A stretch of DNA of 64,000 nt from Bacteroidota bacterium (GCA_018267135.1 JAFDZA010000005.1:1-64000); one strand, 5' to 3'; shown: positions 22,501-31,896, counted from the first letter of the stretch. The notes: generated by a model from the sequence alone, not told the origin. Made by a program: numbers and translations.

Positions 22501-22771
22501 TAACAGTACGTGCGCCAACCAGCACTTCCTGGGTAGCATAACCAATAAAAGAGAACACCAACGTTACATCTCCGGAAGGAACAGAAATCTTAAAAACACC
22601 ATCTGCATCCGTAGCTGTTCCGGTCGTGGTTCCCTTTACAAGTATGTTCACACCGGGTAAAGCTGTTCCATCGTCTTTTGAGGTCAACTTCCCCGTCACC
22701 ACCCGGTCTTGCGCCCATACACTGATTGCAAAACCGAATGAGAAGCACAGTAGTAAAAACTTCTTCATCAT
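19583..22771 (-). CDS. SusC/RagA TonB-dependent outer-membrane transporter
   Basis: A 1062-aa outer-membrane active transporter. After the signal peptide (ending near VWAQ) comes a carboxypeptidase-regulatory-like domain at about residues 25-105 (GKLTSKDDGTALPGVNILV), then the TonB-dependent plug (GLQGKVPGLNI, RIVLRGMRSMTGNNEALIVLDGV, ESINVLRGAGAAALYGSQASNG), then a long beta-barrel ending in an aromatic residue (ATLNLKF), as outer-membrane barrels do. It works with the SusD lid just downstream and is driven by TonB-ExbBD encoded elsewhere. First gene of the operon. No anti-sigma/ECF pair is beside it. Confidence 0.95.
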   Translation of the reverse strand: MMKKFLLLCFSFGFAISVWAQDRVVTGKLTSKDDGTALPGVNILVKGTTTGTATDADGVFKISVPSGDVTLVFSFIGYATQEVLVGARTVIDVQLENDAKQLSEVVVVGAGGLQARERELGTANTVVSQEILSAGKAVNMMAGLQGKVPGLNISAVSSGVNPNYRIVLRGMRSMTGNNEALIVLDGVIVPSDVMANMNMNDVESINVLRGAGAAALYGSQASNGALIITTKKGKKGKLDIMASQNVQFQQVAFFPKFQTRWGSGGSGYGVNPDGTGFFSQYENQSYGPVFDGSIKPLGAPQETGYQDQTTFSYKDGHNQFWNVGQTNQTDISISSGDEKSSLYVSGQFVTVTGTTPGDKFTRGNLRVNGTRKVTDKVNVSYSMGYAPNLYDISSATATIYQNMLNMPLNVEVTKYKNWQNTTPGAASIGNPNNFYNPWYLNPYFSAGNWRELDKNNFLTGNVELKFTPIAGLDIIARQGIANREYYQKSTVGAFKYSNYAKHTPLSSKTDIPASDSEISMWTLQSITDFIAQYNKSISNFHVQLTGGMQLIENQAKYYIMSVSGLQVPGLFNISTGLGTPTVGQANIKTRLVGGYAKATISYNDWLFLTATGRNDWDSRLDVTNRSFFYPSAEVSAVLSDVFPSLKEGFFNYLKIRGGVSQTGQVNLANTFTLGNVQFSDYGAYALNTTYNPNAQGFPYGSLAGYSIGSRLVAKGLKPELTKQYEAGVDFNLWKDRVTASVTYFHSQTSNQTIATGTSWASGFSSLLTNVGVTQSEGVETNLKVTAFKNQDWNVTVGGNYTYLDNSVISITPLVPAITLATSGTAASQVFAGKAFPVITGYDYVRDPKGHVIVDGTTGLPTQSSNISILGNATPKHILGMNAAASYKNFTFSFLFEYRGGYSVFNGIGTEMDWSGTSYRSGLYNRQSFVFPNSVIQNPDGSFSPNKNVAIINGNGNNGFWSDGINRNVTSNYVTSGNFLKLRELSLGYDLTSFLTSLGGKFIKGGNISVQGRNLFLWMAKDNYYTDPEYSLASGNARNGTGLNGLSNTPPVRYYGATLNLKF

Positions 22772-22940
22772 AGGTTATAGGTTTAGGTTAATAAATTAAG
22801 GGCGGAAATTTAGGCCTCATTAATCTAAAATCAAATGATATTTTACATTTTTTTAATCTTGTTAATGCAATATGAAGTTTGTATTGCCATAAACTCATAA
22901 AATTTTTAACGATTTTTATCATATTTCGTAATTAACATAT

Positions 22941-23513
22941 ATGATTTGCCCCCATTCTGAGCTCAAACTTTTCATGCTTTTGCTGGGCTCTAAAGCCCCA
23001 ACCCGCCATGTAGAGCAACACGATTTCTTTTTTGGCATTGCCCATTCCCTAAAAGAACTAGTTCCTCTCATAAAAAATTTTTGGCCCGAAGCGGGTGAAA
23101 AAATACATATAGACGGCTGGCGCGAAGTAAATGCTGTAGAGGGATACCGGGTTTCTGTTCAACTTCGCAAAGAGCCTATTGCGCCCTCTACTATGAAACT
23201 TTTTTTTATTAATCTGGGCGGCTACCAGAAAAATAAATTTGAAGAACAACACTATGTGCTTCTTACTGTAAAACCCAATCGCGCGGAGGCCTTTAGTGAA
23301 GCCAAGGACACCCTGTTTTTTAAAACCAACCATTTTGCCGGTGCCAACAGCCACCTGGACGATAAATATGGAGTAGATGTGGACGAACTCTATGAAATTG
23401 ATGACGTGCTGATGCCCGCGCAAAAAGAAAAATACCAAATTGTTCTCACGCCCGATACTTCGTTGGAAGAAGATCTCATCAACCTCGGGTATCTTAAATT
23501 AGCTGCCCTTTAG
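22941..23513 (+). CDS. DUF1543 domain protein
   Basis: A 190-aa cytoplasmic protein matching the DUF1543 pattern: an opening segment FMLLLGSKAP....VEQHDFFFGIA, a second similar half later (LFFINLGGYQKNKFEEQHYVLLTV), and a C-terminal tail ending in a LGYLKL segment. The two similar halves suggest internal duplication. The start at 22941 gives eleven residues ahead of MLLLGSK. An ATG at 22974 is also possible. Function is unknown in the family. It is divergent from susC. Confidence 0.75.
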   Translation: MICPHSELKLFMLLLGSKAPTRHVEQHDFFFGIAHSLKELVPLIKNFWPEAGEKIHIDGWREVNAVEGYRVSVQLRKEPIAPSTMKLFFINLGGYQKNKFEEQHYVLLTVKPNRAEAFSEAKDTLFFKTNHFAGANSHLDDKYGVDVDELYEIDDVLMPAQKEKYQIVLTPDTSLEEDLINLGYLKLAAL

Positions 23514-23523
23514 GGAGGGCATA

Positions 23524-23568
23524 AAAAAACACTTACCCAAGCTCACGGCTTTTCGGTAAGTGTTTTTT
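23524..23568. terminator. Bidirectional terminator between convergent genes
   Basis: A 14-bp perfect stem (23524-23537 with 23555-23568) whose outer part is a run of six As on one side and six Ts on the other, so it gives a U tract in both directions. It separates the DUF1543 gene from the M1 peptidase gene. Confidence 0.88.
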
Positions 23569-23579
23569 ATTAAAGTGGT

Positions 23580-25568
23580 TTATTGCTGTCCGTTTACTTT
23601 TGTTCCTTCCGAAGTCCATCTGTTATTGGCAAAATTGATATCCGGAAGATTTTTATCCGGATCAATTGTTACCGACTGAATTTTTTCGGTTGAGTGGAAA
23701 AGGAACTTCCAGGTGCCTCCGTGCTGCCACACTTCTACAGGCAGTTGTATGCGCTCTGTTTTTCCGGTTACATCTGTAACTTCTACCACGGCCGGCATGG
23801 GCAATTTTTCCAAAGTACTAATGCTGATAATGGCCCCGTTGGCCGGATCATTTTTTATATATGAAACTCCGTTTACCGCCTGATCTATTTTCCATTGGTT
23901 TAAAAACCAACCGCGCCAAAACCAATCGAGCGTTTCTCCGGTGTGATTTTCCATGCAGTGGAAAAAATCCCACGGAGAAGGGTGTTTGAAAGCCCACTTG
24001 TGCACATAATACCGGAAGGCGCTATCGAAGCGTGCTGTACCGACTACTTGCTCGCGCAGCAATTGCAACCCCAACCCGGGTTTGTAATAAGCCGCGGCCC
24101 CCAGATTCCGGGGCTTCAACACATCGGGAATGTTGAGGATGCTCTCGGCACTATCGTTAAAAAAGTACCGTACCAAAAAATTTACCGGCATCCGGTTCTT
24201 GGAATGGTATTCGCCATGGTTAAAATCTTTTTCGGCCAAACTGTTGATGAACGTGTTGAAGCCTTCGTCCATCCAAGGAAATTTTCTTTCATTCGAACCG
24301 ACAATCATGGGGAACCAGGTGTGCCCAAACTCGTGTGAGGTAACACCCCACAATCCACCTTTCTTTGCTTTGGCGGAGCAAAACACAATGCCGGGGTACT
24401 CCATACCGCCCACTATGCCTGCAACATTTATAGCTTGCGGATAAGGAAAAGGGTACAAGTATTTTGAATAAAATTCAATGGCGCCTTTTACATATTCTGT
24501 AGAGCGAGCCCAAGCACTATCCTGCGCGGATTCAACCGGATATACCGACATGGCCAGTGCGTTTTTTCCGTTTGGCAGATTAATTTTGGCGGCATCCCAT
24601 ACAAAGGCGGCCGAAGAAGCCCAGGCCACATCGCGTGTGTTGTTGCACTTAAATTTCCAGATCAGTCTTTTGCTGGCCGCAGGGCGCGAGTCGGGATTCG
24701 TAACTTCGGCTATCGAACGAAGCACTACTGTTTTGTCGCTGCCTTTCGCCTGATTCCATCTCTTTACCTGTTCGGCTGTCATTACCTGTTGTGGATTTAG
24801 CAACTCGCCCGAGCCCACCACGATGTGGTTAGCCGGGGCATCTATGCTGTACGTCATGTCGCCATACTCCAGATAAAACTCTCCCTGCCCTAAGTAGGGC
24901 AGCGTATTCCATCCCTGAATATTATCATACACACACATTCTCGGGTACCATTGGGCAATTTCATAAATCCATCCATTTTGTGTTTTGAGCCGGCCCATAC
25001 GATCGGTACCGTACTCCGGAATATCAAATTCAAAATTGATTTTAAATTGAACCACCCCGCCTTGTGCTTTGAGAAGGGTTGGTAACATTATCTGCATTCG
25101 GGTATCGCTAATGAGGGGGCTGACCCCCATTTCTTTTCCGGCCTGAATAACCTTCACTTCTTTCAGGGTGTATCCTCCATTGAATGCATTGCGGTTGGCC
25201 CATCGCCCGCCTGCTATGGCGGTGGCGGCTACCCCTCTCGATTTTACATTATAAATATTTTGGTCTAACTGCAACCACACATACGAAAGAGCCTGCGGGC
25301 TGTTGTTGGTATAGGTAATCACTACATTGCCCGATACATGATTGTTGATATCATCTATCGAGGCTTCAATTTTATAATCGGCCCGGTTCTGCCAGTATTT
25401 AGGACCGGGCGTACCCTCTGCCGTGCGAACTTCATCTCCATACGCAGGATAATAAAACGGGGCGAATGCTTCGTGCTGATCATACCCGGAGGGCGTTTGG
25501 CCCAACAAAGCGAGTGGCATTAAAACCATTCCTATAAAAATTATCTTTTTCCATTTCATCATAACCAT
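23580..25568 (-). CDS. Secreted M1-family zinc metallopeptidase
   Basis: A 662-aa aminopeptidase-like enzyme with a signal peptide (the start could equally be the Met at 25559, [10 protein letters not shown]). The catalytic domain has the substrate-binding GGMEYP (387-392), zinc motif HEFGH (412-416) and the distal Glu ligand in DEGFNTF (435). The N-terminal 250 residues are the beta-rich saddle domain. Secreted Bacteroidota M1 enzymes degrade peptides in the periplasm or outside. It is monocistronic and ends at the bidirectional terminator. Confidence 0.93.
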   Translation of the reverse strand: MVMMKWKKIIFIGMVLMPLALLGQTPSGYDQHEAFAPFYYPAYGDEVRTAEGTPGPKYWQNRADYKIEASIDDINNHVSGNVVITYTNNSPQALSYVWLQLDQNIYNVKSRGVAATAIAGGRWANRNAFNGGYTLKEVKVIQAGKEMGVSPLISDTRMQIMLPTLLKAQGGVVQFKINFEFDIPEYGTDRMGRLKTQNGWIYEIAQWYPRMCVYDNIQGWNTLPYLGQGEFYLEYGDMTYSIDAPANHIVVGSGELLNPQQVMTAEQVKRWNQAKGSDKTVVLRSIAEVTNPDSRPAASKRLIWKFKCNNTRDVAWASSAAFVWDAAKINLPNGKNALAMSVYPVESAQDSAWARSTEYVKGAIEFYSKYLYPFPYPQAINVAGIVGGMEYPGIVFCSAKAKKGGLWGVTSHEFGHTWFPMIVGSNERKFPWMDEGFNTFINSLAEKDFNHGEYHSKNRMPVNFLVRYFFNDSAESILNIPDVLKPRNLGAAAYYKPGLGLQLLREQVVGTARFDSAFRYYVHKWAFKHPSPWDFFHCMENHTGETLDWFWRGWFLNQWKIDQAVNGVSYIKNDPANGAIISISTLEKLPMPAVVEVTDVTGKTERIQLPVEVWQHGGTWKFLFHSTEKIQSVTIDPDKNLPDINFANNRWTSEGTKVNGQQ

Positions 25569-25721
25569 GGGTTTAGTGTGGGCGTAATGATAACGCTTTC
25601 GATGAAATATTATAACTGATTTGTTTCATCAGGTTTAAAAAATACATAGCTGAATAAAAAGTGGGGGATGTGCCTCTTTCGATTGTTAAGATCAGTCCTT
25701 CTTCGTAAAATACTGCCTATC

Positions 25722-25752
25722 TCTGAAGTTTATAAACATACCCCTACCTTTG
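25722..25752 (+). promoter_or_regulatory. Predicted promoter of the porin-like gene
   Basis: A -7 box TACCTTTG at 25745-25752 fully matches TAnnTTTG, and TCTG at 25722-25725 stands in for the -33 TTTG at exactly 19-bp spacing. The ATG chosen for the gene is at 25814, giving a leader of about 55 bases. Confidence 0.5.
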
Positions 25753-25813
25753 GGTGTAAAAAGAAAGAGCCAACCGTCTTTTGAATAAATCCTTCATCAA
25801 AAAAACAGACAGA

Positions 25814-27163
25814 ATGAAAACCGGAATTTTATTGGCGTTATTGGCTGGAAGTTCGTTTCTATCATTCGGGCAACACGATGATTCTAAAAAAAGAAAATCG
25901 AAAACCGATACTACTCTATGCGAACCGGGTACACGGGCTATGCCTTCGCCTTTACCTTCCGGGCCATTTCCCGGGGCCGAGTGGGTAGGTTCGTACAAGA
26001 TTGGAGCTCCCAACGACCCGGCCGACTGGGCCCTGCAAAAAGCGTTGGGGTTAGCTAAAAACAAAAGTCGTATCAAAATTTACGGATGGGTAGATCCTTC
26101 GTACAACATAAGTTCGTCCAGCTATACCAACATTCCGGTATCGTATTCTATTCAGCCCAATGCCCCGCATCTCAGCCAGCTTGTACTGCGATTGGAGCGT
26201 CAACCCAACACCATCCAAACCGATCATGTTGATTGGGGCTTTCGCCTGAGCAATGTCTATGGCCTCGACTATCGCTACACGGTAGCCAGAGGGTGGCTGA
26301 GCGATCGTTATTTTAAAGACAATAACTTATATGGATATGATCCGGTGGAAGCCTACGCCTTAATATATATACCCAAAGTGGCACAAGGTATGCTCTTGCG
26401 TATGGGGCGGTTTATTTCTCCGGCCGATGTGGAAGCCCAACTTTCGCCCGATAATTATTTATATACCCACTCCGTTATGTTCTCGTACGATCCCTATACC
26501 GAAACAGGCGTGCAGGCTACGGTTATGCTTACCCCCCAATGGACGGTGGAGTTTGCCTTGCATGGCGGAAACGATTTGGCACCGTGGGATAAATCGGCTG
26601 CTTTGTGTGGCCAGGCTTATGCACGGTATGTTTCGCGCAACAACAATAATTCGTTATGGGTAGGCGTCAATGCGCTGGGCAAAGGCAAGTACAGCTATGG
26701 TCATGATAACCTGAATCATACCTCGGCCGTTTGGGGTCACCGCTTCAACCGCACTTTTCACATGATGACGGAAATGTATTATGAATGGGAAAAAGAAGCG
26801 GCTCTGGGTGGATCGGCCTCGTATGGGCCGGTGCGATATGGAGCGGGAGGCGGCCCGGGATCCATTCTGCCCGGCACTTCTTCGGCCCTTGGGCTGGTCA
26901 ACTATTTTCAAATTTTAGTTTCCAAAAAAAATTATTTCAGTATCCGTACTGATTACTTAAACGATGCCAACGGCTGGAGAACCGGATATGCCACCGCCTA
27001 CACCAGTTACACGCTTGGGTTTATTCACCAGGTTACCGATTACCTGATGTTGCGCCCGGAAATCCGTTTCGACCAAAACCTGAGCAGCACTATTAAGCCG
27101 TACGATCTGGGAACAAAGTCTAATCAGCTTACCGCTACCGCAGATATGATCTTGCGGTTTTAA
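25814..27163 (+). CDS. Outer-membrane porin-like beta-barrel protein
   Basis: A 449-aa protein starting at MKTGILLALLAGSSF, a signal peptide ending near LSFGQ. The upstream in-frame Met at 25781 lacks a signal. The mature region has a short charged segment, a Pro-rich linker, then many alternating-hydrophobic strands with aromatic belts and a C-terminal Phe (ADMILRF), the mark of a barrel inserted by BAM. It resembles the OmpL47/BBP2-like porins (DUF1597-type) found in Bacteroidota. Substrate is unknown. It has its own promoter and no partner gene. Confidence 0.75.
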   Translation: MKTGILLALLAGSSFLSFGQHDDSKKRKSKTDTTLCEPGTRAMPSPLPSGPFPGAEWVGSYKIGAPNDPADWALQKALGLAKNKSRIKIYGWVDPSYNISSSSYTNIPVSYSIQPNAPHLSQLVLRLERQPNTIQTDHVDWGFRLSNVYGLDYRYTVARGWLSDRYFKDNNLYGYDPVEAYALIYIPKVAQGMLLRMGRFISPADVEAQLSPDNYLYTHSVMFSYDPYTETGVQATVMLTPQWTVEFALHGGNDLAPWDKSAALCGQAYARYVSRNNNNSLWVGVNALGKGKYSYGHDNLNHTSAVWGHRFNRTFHMMTEMYYEWEKEAALGGSASYGPVRYGAGGGPGSILPGTSSALGLVNYFQILVSKKNYFSIRTDYLNDANGWRTGYATAYTSYTLGFIHQVTDYLMLRPEIRFDQNLSSTIKPYDLGTKSNQLTATADMILRF

Positions 27164-27186
27164 ATGAACAATCTTTTTACTCTCAA

Positions 27187-27738
27187 TTAAATCTTTCTCA
27201 CCACTTTAGCGGGCACTCCGGCTACAATCGTATTGGCATCCACATTTTGTTTTACAACCGCCCCGGCCGCAACAATAGCGTTTTCTCCAACCGTTACGCC
27301 CGGCAAAATAGTGGCTGCCGCTCCTATCCACACATTTCTTTTCAGGAGTATGGATTTTAAGTCGAGGGATTTGCGATGGGTAGGATCGATCGGATGATTT
27401 TCGGTAATCAGATTAACCTTAGGGCCGATTTGTACATCATCTTCAATAGTAATTCCGCCTAAGTCTAAAAAAGAACAAGCGTGATTAATGAATACATTTT
27501 TTCCTAACCAGATATGCCGGCCAAAATTGGTATAAAACGGAACAAATACGATTGTGCTTTTATCAATTTCTCTTCCGATAATTTCGCTGAGGCGTTGCCG
27601 GATTTGGTCTATGTCGGTGGACGAATTGAGAGCCGGAGATAATTTTATTGTGTTTGAAACCACTTTCCACATTTCGGGCAGCCTTGGGTCATCCTGCCGA
27701 AGGAGGCCTCCGGCCCGCATTGATTCAAAAATATCCAT
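27187..27738 (-). CDS. Hexapeptide-repeat acetyltransferase (maltose/galactoside type)
   Basis: A 183-aa left-handed beta-helix acyltransferase. The middle and C-terminal parts show hexapeptide repeats (VFINHACSFLDLGGITIEDDVQIGPKVNLIT, with the acceptor-site His in ENHPIDP near residue 113, and IGAAATILPGVTVGENAIVAAGAVV). It should use acetyl-CoA to O-acetylate a sugar or similar acceptor. The N-terminal helical part is shorter and different from that of LacA/Maa, so the substrate is open. It stands alone, tail to tail with the porin gene. Confidence 0.85.
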   Translation of the reverse strand: MDIFESMRAGGLLRQDDPRLPEMWKVVSNTIKLSPALNSSTDIDQIRQRLSEIIGREIDKSTIVFVPFYTNFGRHIWLGKNVFINHACSFLDLGGITIEDDVQIGPKVNLITENHPIDPTHRKSLDLKSILLKRNVWIGAAATILPGVTVGENAIVAAGAVVKQNVDANTIVAGVPAKVVRKI

Positions 27739-27819
27739 CGTTTTTTTGTTCTATTCCTTCAGCAAAAATTCAGTGCCTCTTCTTTCATTCCATTCTGTTT
27801 ATTCTGTTTAAAAAAAGTG

Positions 27820-28683
27820 TTATCCTTTTTCTCCGGCAGCCGCTATCATTTGGCAAGGGCCTTCAAACCCCTCCGCTGATTCAAATTTTAAAAATTCTTT
27901 TTCAATTTCTCGCCAAACAGACTCTTTCTCCGCCTCGGCTAAACTGCTCATCATCTGATGTAACGCTCCAAATGATTCTCTTTCAAATTTCAGACACTCT
28001 TTTACAGATGGAAGTTGCAAAGGAGAATCAACATACTCTGTTCTGATGTTTTTAAAACCTGCTTGAGAAAAGGCTTTTTCCATTGCTCCTTCCGCCCCTA
28101 AACTAAAAGGTCCGGGTTGGTTTGGCAAAGGAGGCGGTAGGTTTGCCCGGTTTCGAATAATTGAAATAGGGATAGAGAAGAATTGATTTTTTTCGGGGGT
28201 AGAATAAACCAGAGTTGCTATTTTCCCTCCCGGCTTAAGTACACGCAGCATTTCCTTCAATGCTTTTTGCTGGTTTGGAAAATAAATAAGCCCGACTCTT
28301 GAAATAACGGCATCAAAACTGTTTTCTTCCAGTGTAAGGTTTTCGCCATCCATTACTTTCGTTTCTATGTTATCTATCCCTGCTTGATGTGCTGCTTGTT
28401 GAGCGTACTCCAAAATAGTAGAAGAAATGTCGGTAGCTAAAACATATCCGTTAATCCCTACCTTTTTAGCTGTTGTAATAGATTGATCACCGGCTCCGGC
28501 AGCAATATCTAAAACACGGTGTCCATGGGTAATGCCGGCCATCTCTAACATTCGGTCGGTGGCCTTGCCAAGCCATTGATTTAATGTTGGCCCCCAACGA
28601 TACCATGCTTCGGCTGTTTCCTGCCACTGAGCATGAGTGGTCGCTTTGTATTTGGCAGAGTCAAATTGAGAAACGGGTTCCAT
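27820..28683 (-). CDS. Class I SAM-dependent methyltransferase
   Basis: A 287-aa methyltransferase with a UbiE/Methyltransf_11 core: motif I VLDIAAGAGDQSI near residue 57, acidic post-I residue in VLATDISSTI near 80, motif II/III DAVISRVGLIYF and LRVLKPGGKIA near 125-155. The N-terminal helix (YRWGPTLNQWLGKATDRML) is typical of small-molecule methyltransferases. Acceptor unknown. A 266-base region without genes separates it from the CDF gene upstream. Confidence 0.85.
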   Translation of the reverse strand: MEPVSQFDSAKYKATTHAQWQETAEAWYRWGPTLNQWLGKATDRMLEMAGITHGHRVLDIAAGAGDQSITTAKKVGINGYVLATDISSTILEYAQQAAHQAGIDNIETKVMDGENLTLEENSFDAVISRVGLIYFPNQQKALKEMLRVLKPGGKIATLVYSTPEKNQFFSIPISIIRNRANLPPPLPNQPGPFSLGAEGAMEKAFSQAGFKNIRTEYVDSPLQLPSVKECLKFERESFGALHQMMSSLAEAEKESVWREIEKEFLKFESAEGFEGPCQMIAAAGEKG

Positions 28684-28949
28684 CCGATTGAGTTTAATTA
28701 AAGGTCGGTGGTTTAATTTTAAAAACAGCTACTTCATAGCATAATAAAATTAAGTAAAACAGAGTGCTTATTATCTATCTGACTTAAGGGCTACTCTACA
28801 CTGACCCAATTCTACTCTCATCTTTCGTTTTCAAGCAGATTTGCTGTTAGCAAAAAAAATTGTATCATCTAAGAATCTCTTGCCAAGTGCCCATGCCCCA
28901 AACACTTCCATCAGTTGTTTTTTTTGCTTGCCTCCTGTTAACTCCTGCG

Positions 28950-29840
28950 CTACTCATAATTATCCGGCTCGATATGAATAAGCACATGCCCTAATTGAGG
29001 AATATTTTGCCGAAGAGTATTTTTAAGATTGTGGGCAATATCATGTCCCTGCTTTACCGAGATATTGGCATTCACGATGGCATGCAAATCTACGTGATAA
29101 GTCATCCCTGCCTTACGAATAAAACATTTTTCGGTTCCGGCTACGCCTTCTACGGTAAGAGAAACTTTACGGATTTCTTCAATCAGGTCTTCGTACAGGT
29201 TTTCGTCCATGATTTCTCCGAGTGCCGGGCGGAATATTCGGTAGCTGTTATAGAGGATAAAGGCCGAAGCAAACAAAGCAGCCCAGTCGTCAGCCGACTC
29301 GTAGCCATTACCAAAAATTAAAGAAATAGAAATTCCTATAAAAGCGGCCATCGAAGTAATAGCATCGCTGCGATGATGCCACGCATCTGCCTTCAGCGAG
29401 GTGCTGTGGGTTTGTTTTGCTTTTCGTAAAACCAGCTGAAAAGAAATTTCTTTCCAGAGGATTAAGGGAATCAGAATATAGAGTGTAAACTTTTTAGGTG
29501 GTTCGTGAGGCGTACCTATGTTATGAATACTTTCATAGGCAATAATAGTGGCCGAGGTAACAAGAAAAGCAACTACCATAAATGTAACTAAAGGTTCAAG
29601 CCGCCCATGGCCATAGGGATGATTCTTATCGGCCGGCCGATTGGTATATTTTAATCCCAGTAATACCAGCAGGGAAGAAAATATATCGGTAGTAGATTCA
29701 ATGGCATCGGCAATGAGGGCGTAGGAATTTCCGAAATACCCTGCCAGCCACTTAATTATTGCCAGCACACTATTGCCTATAATACTAAAGCAGGTTGTAC
29801 GGATAGCTGTTTTCTGATTGGATGTAGGGTTGGCTGCCAT
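28950..29840 (-). CDS. Cation diffusion facilitator (CDF) metal exporter
   Basis: A 296-aa inner-membrane antiporter of the CDF family with six membrane segments and a cytoplasmic C-terminal domain of about 85 aa. The metal-site residues are visible: TM2 ADAIESTTDIFSS (DxxxD-like site near residue 43) and TM5 ADAWHHRSDAITS (HxxxD near 155), plus the DKNHPYGHGRLEP loop between TM2 and TM3. Asp/His sites of this kind fit Zn2+, Fe2+ or Mn2+. Metal identity cannot be fixed from sequence. Confidence 0.93.
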   Translation of the reverse strand: MAANPTSNQKTAIRTTCFSIIGNSVLAIIKWLAGYFGNSYALIADAIESTTDIFSSLLVLLGLKYTNRPADKNHPYGHGRLEPLVTFMVVAFLVTSATIIAYESIHNIGTPHEPPKKFTLYILIPLILWKEISFQLVLRKAKQTHSTSLKADAWHHRSDAITSMAAFIGISISLIFGNGYESADDWAALFASAFILYNSYRIFRPALGEIMDENLYEDLIEEIRKVSLTVEGVAGTEKCFIRKAGMTYHVDLHAIVNANISVKQGHDIAHNLKNTLRQNIPQLGHVLIHIEPDNYE

Positions 29841-30068
29841 GTATGCGACAGTTAAAGCTAAGAATATCCTGCTTCACTTTGGCAATAGATATTTATTAGG
29901 CGATCCCTTTTTTGTTAGTAACAAAAGATCTCAATTGGTTATTGATCCTATTGGTAACCTGATGAAGAGCATCATCTAAAGTTTTTTTTACGCTCTCCCA
30001 AAATTTGAAAAAACATCTCTGCCGTCTCTTGTCAAATTGTTTGTTCCCCGCAGGCTTTCAATTACCAA

Positions 30069-30341
30069 TCAAAACTGCTGGTTCAAGTTATAATATTCAA
30101 TTTTAGCCATGTATGGAAAATAGGGCAATGTTTCAATAAGTTTCTTTATTTCGTCTTCTTCCCTATTTTGAAATATTAAAACTGCGTCCTTTTTAGATAC
30201 TGAAATATAGAAACGCTCTAATATTCCTTCTGCTTTCCAGCGGCTAACAAATTCCGTTTCCTTCTTGGGCAAATCCGGGGTTGATTTTATGGTTGTTATG
30301 CCCTCGTCTGAGAGCGTAATTAATACTAAAATCCGATTCAT
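30069..30341 (-). CDS. Muconolactone isomerase-like ferredoxin-fold protein
   Basis: A 90-aa cytoplasmic protein with the layout of the muconolactone delta-isomerase/YCII-like dimeric alpha-beta barrel family: first strand ILVLITLS, a helix with the E..VSRWKAEGILERFYIS pattern, then DAVLIFQNREEDEIKKLIETLPYFPYM near the end, matching the conserved LPLFPYM of the family. It is probably not a true muconolactone isomerase, since no aromatic degradation genes are near. It is 134 bases downstream of the AraC gene on the same strand and may be its target. Confidence 0.7.
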   Translation of the reverse strand: MNRILVLITLSDEGITTIKSTPDLPKKETEFVSRWKAEGILERFYISVSKKDAVLIFQNREEDEIKKLIETLPYFPYMAKIEYYNLNQQF

Positions 30342-30475
30342 TTTCTATACTGTTAAAAAAGTGGTTGGTATGATTTATTAAATTTTGAGTAGAAAGATTT
30401 TGAAAAATTCAGTTTGTTTAGGTCTTCTACTACTGGTCAAAACCTGCCATGGCAAGAGCAAAGTTAAAATAAGGC

Positions 30476-31210
30476 TTATTTTAAAAATTGTATCAAATCA
30501 CTTTTTTTCCGGAGTTTCAATGGGGCGATTCCAAACATCTGATACATATATTTATTCATTTGCGAGGAGTCGTAAAAGCCACTTTCAAGTGCAATCTGGG
30601 TTAGTGTTTTATCGGGGTTCGACAGCATATTAAAAATAGCATACCTTAATCTTGTCCATAAAAGATATTTAGAAATACTGCTGCCTACTTGCTGTTTAAA
30701 CAAAAATGACAACCTGGAAGGCGATAAATAAACCTGCTTTGAAATATTGTTTATCGAAAATTTTTCAGACCGAAAGTGATTCTCAATAAATTCTATTGAT
30801 TTTATAATTCTGTCGTCCTTTATTTCTTCATCTTCTTTTAATTCGCCTAAGACCCTAAGATTGTTAATTGAGAAACTTCTTTTAAAAAAATTAAAATAGT
30901 TTTTAACGGCTGGCTTGTTTTTAAAGATTTTAAAATTTGAATTTCGTAATTTTTTCGAGATGCGTATTCCTAAAGACGAATAAGGTTCGATGTTAATAAT
31001 CGTTAGCGTGCTGTTGCTGCCTACACAAGCGTGTGCCACTTGCGGTTTAATGACAAAGCCATATATATTTTGATGTTTCTTCTTTTCGATCGTTGTATGA
31101 AAGGGGTTATCGTCTGTCAGTACAATTTGATAGGCCGAATGTTTATGTATTTCAACATCTGATTGATGTGCCCTTAGCGATAGTATCAGTTTGTTGGTCT
31201 TGTCATTCAT
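30476..31210 (-). CDS. AraC-family transcriptional regulator
   Basis: A 244-aa regulator. Residues about 1-120 form a small cupin-like sensor part with KHSAYQIVLT. The C-terminal 100 residues hold two helix-turn-helix motifs: FSINNISKQVYLSPSRLSFLFKQQVG and TLTQIALESGFYDSSQMNKYMYQMFGIAP, the latter being the AraC signature. The effector is unknown. The next gene downstream, for the small muconolactone-isomerase-like protein, is the best guess for a target. Confidence 0.88.
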   Translation of the reverse strand: MNDKTNKLILSLRAHQSDVEIHKHSAYQIVLTDDNPFHTTIEKKKHQNIYGFVIKPQVAHACVGSNSTLTIINIEPYSSLGIRISKKLRNSNFKIFKNKPAVKNYFNFFKRSFSINNLRVLGELKEDEEIKDDRIIKSIEFIENHFRSEKFSINNISKQVYLSPSRLSFLFKQQVGSSISKYLLWTRLRYAIFNMLSNPDKTLTQIALESGFYDSSQMNKYMYQMFGIAPLKLRKKSDLIQFLK

Positions 31211-31338
31211 TCAGCTTATGGGAAACGTTTTCGGCTATTTGATCGAACCGGTTTTTAGCACAAACATTGAATGGAAATATTTCACTCTGTCGTCAATTTG
31301 TTCGTTTTACTTTGTGCCTTTTAATTTTCTTGATGGAG

Positions 31339-31896
31339 CTAAACAACTAATGAACCTCTAAAACCTCTCGATTCATAATACGATTCAGCTCCGTTATGAT
31401 AGGTAAATACTTTACCAAAACGGAAATCGCAGAAGATGGCACCGCCTAAACTTCTTATGTCGTCTGGTGTCAATATCCAGCTTGACGTTTTCCCGTCAAA
31501 CTTTACTAACTTATGATAGCTTCTATATTGCTCTTCCGTAAGAATTGTAATGCCGATTTCTTTGGCAACGTCAAGCGCATTATTGCTTGGTTTGTTTGCT
31601 TTTCGTGAGTCCAGTGCTTTTTGGTCGTAGCAAAAACTCCTGCGACCCGAAGGGCTTTCTTTTGAGCAGTCAATAAAAATATATTCGTTTGTTCGTTTGT
31701 TAAAATCAACAACATCGGGCTCGCCTCCCGTAAGCTCCATTTCGTTCAGTATCCTTAATTTTTCAGGATTCGCCTCCAGTTTCTTTTGTAATATGGCCCA
31801 ATCAATGTCTTTATGTCGGGGTATGTATTTTTCAAACCGGTCTTTAAGTGTTTTGATCAGTTTAAGTTTATCCCGCTTATTTAATTGCCTTCTCAT
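31339..31896 (-). CDS. DUF4256 domain protein
   Basis: I start this at 31896 (MRRQLNKRDKLKL), giving 185 aa. The frame extends 16 codons further but with an atypical start. The sequence fits the DUF4256 family throughout: LEANPEKLRILNEMELTGGEPDVV, YIFIDCSKESPSGRRSFCYD, then EIGITILTEEQYR, SSWILTPDDIRSLGGAIFCDFRFG and a C-terminal SYYESRGFRG. The family has no known function. Its members are soluble and widespread. It is alone, followed by about 130 gene-free bases on each side. Confidence 0.85.
   Translation of the reverse strand: MRRQLNKRDKLKLIKTLKDRFEKYIPRHKDIDWAILQKKLEANPEKLRILNEMELTGGEPDVVDFNKRTNEYIFIDCSKESPSGRRSFCYDQKALDSRKANKPSNNALDVAKEIGITILTEEQYRSYHKLVKFDGKTSSWILTPDDIRSLGGAIFCDFRFGKVFTYHNGAESYYESRGFRGSLVV

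Noticed and set aside
28684..28949. Short minus-strand frame containing MEVFGAWALGKRFLDD
   Set aside because: Only 26 codons from its ATG, no family, no coupling to neighbours; it may be a relic but cannot be supported.
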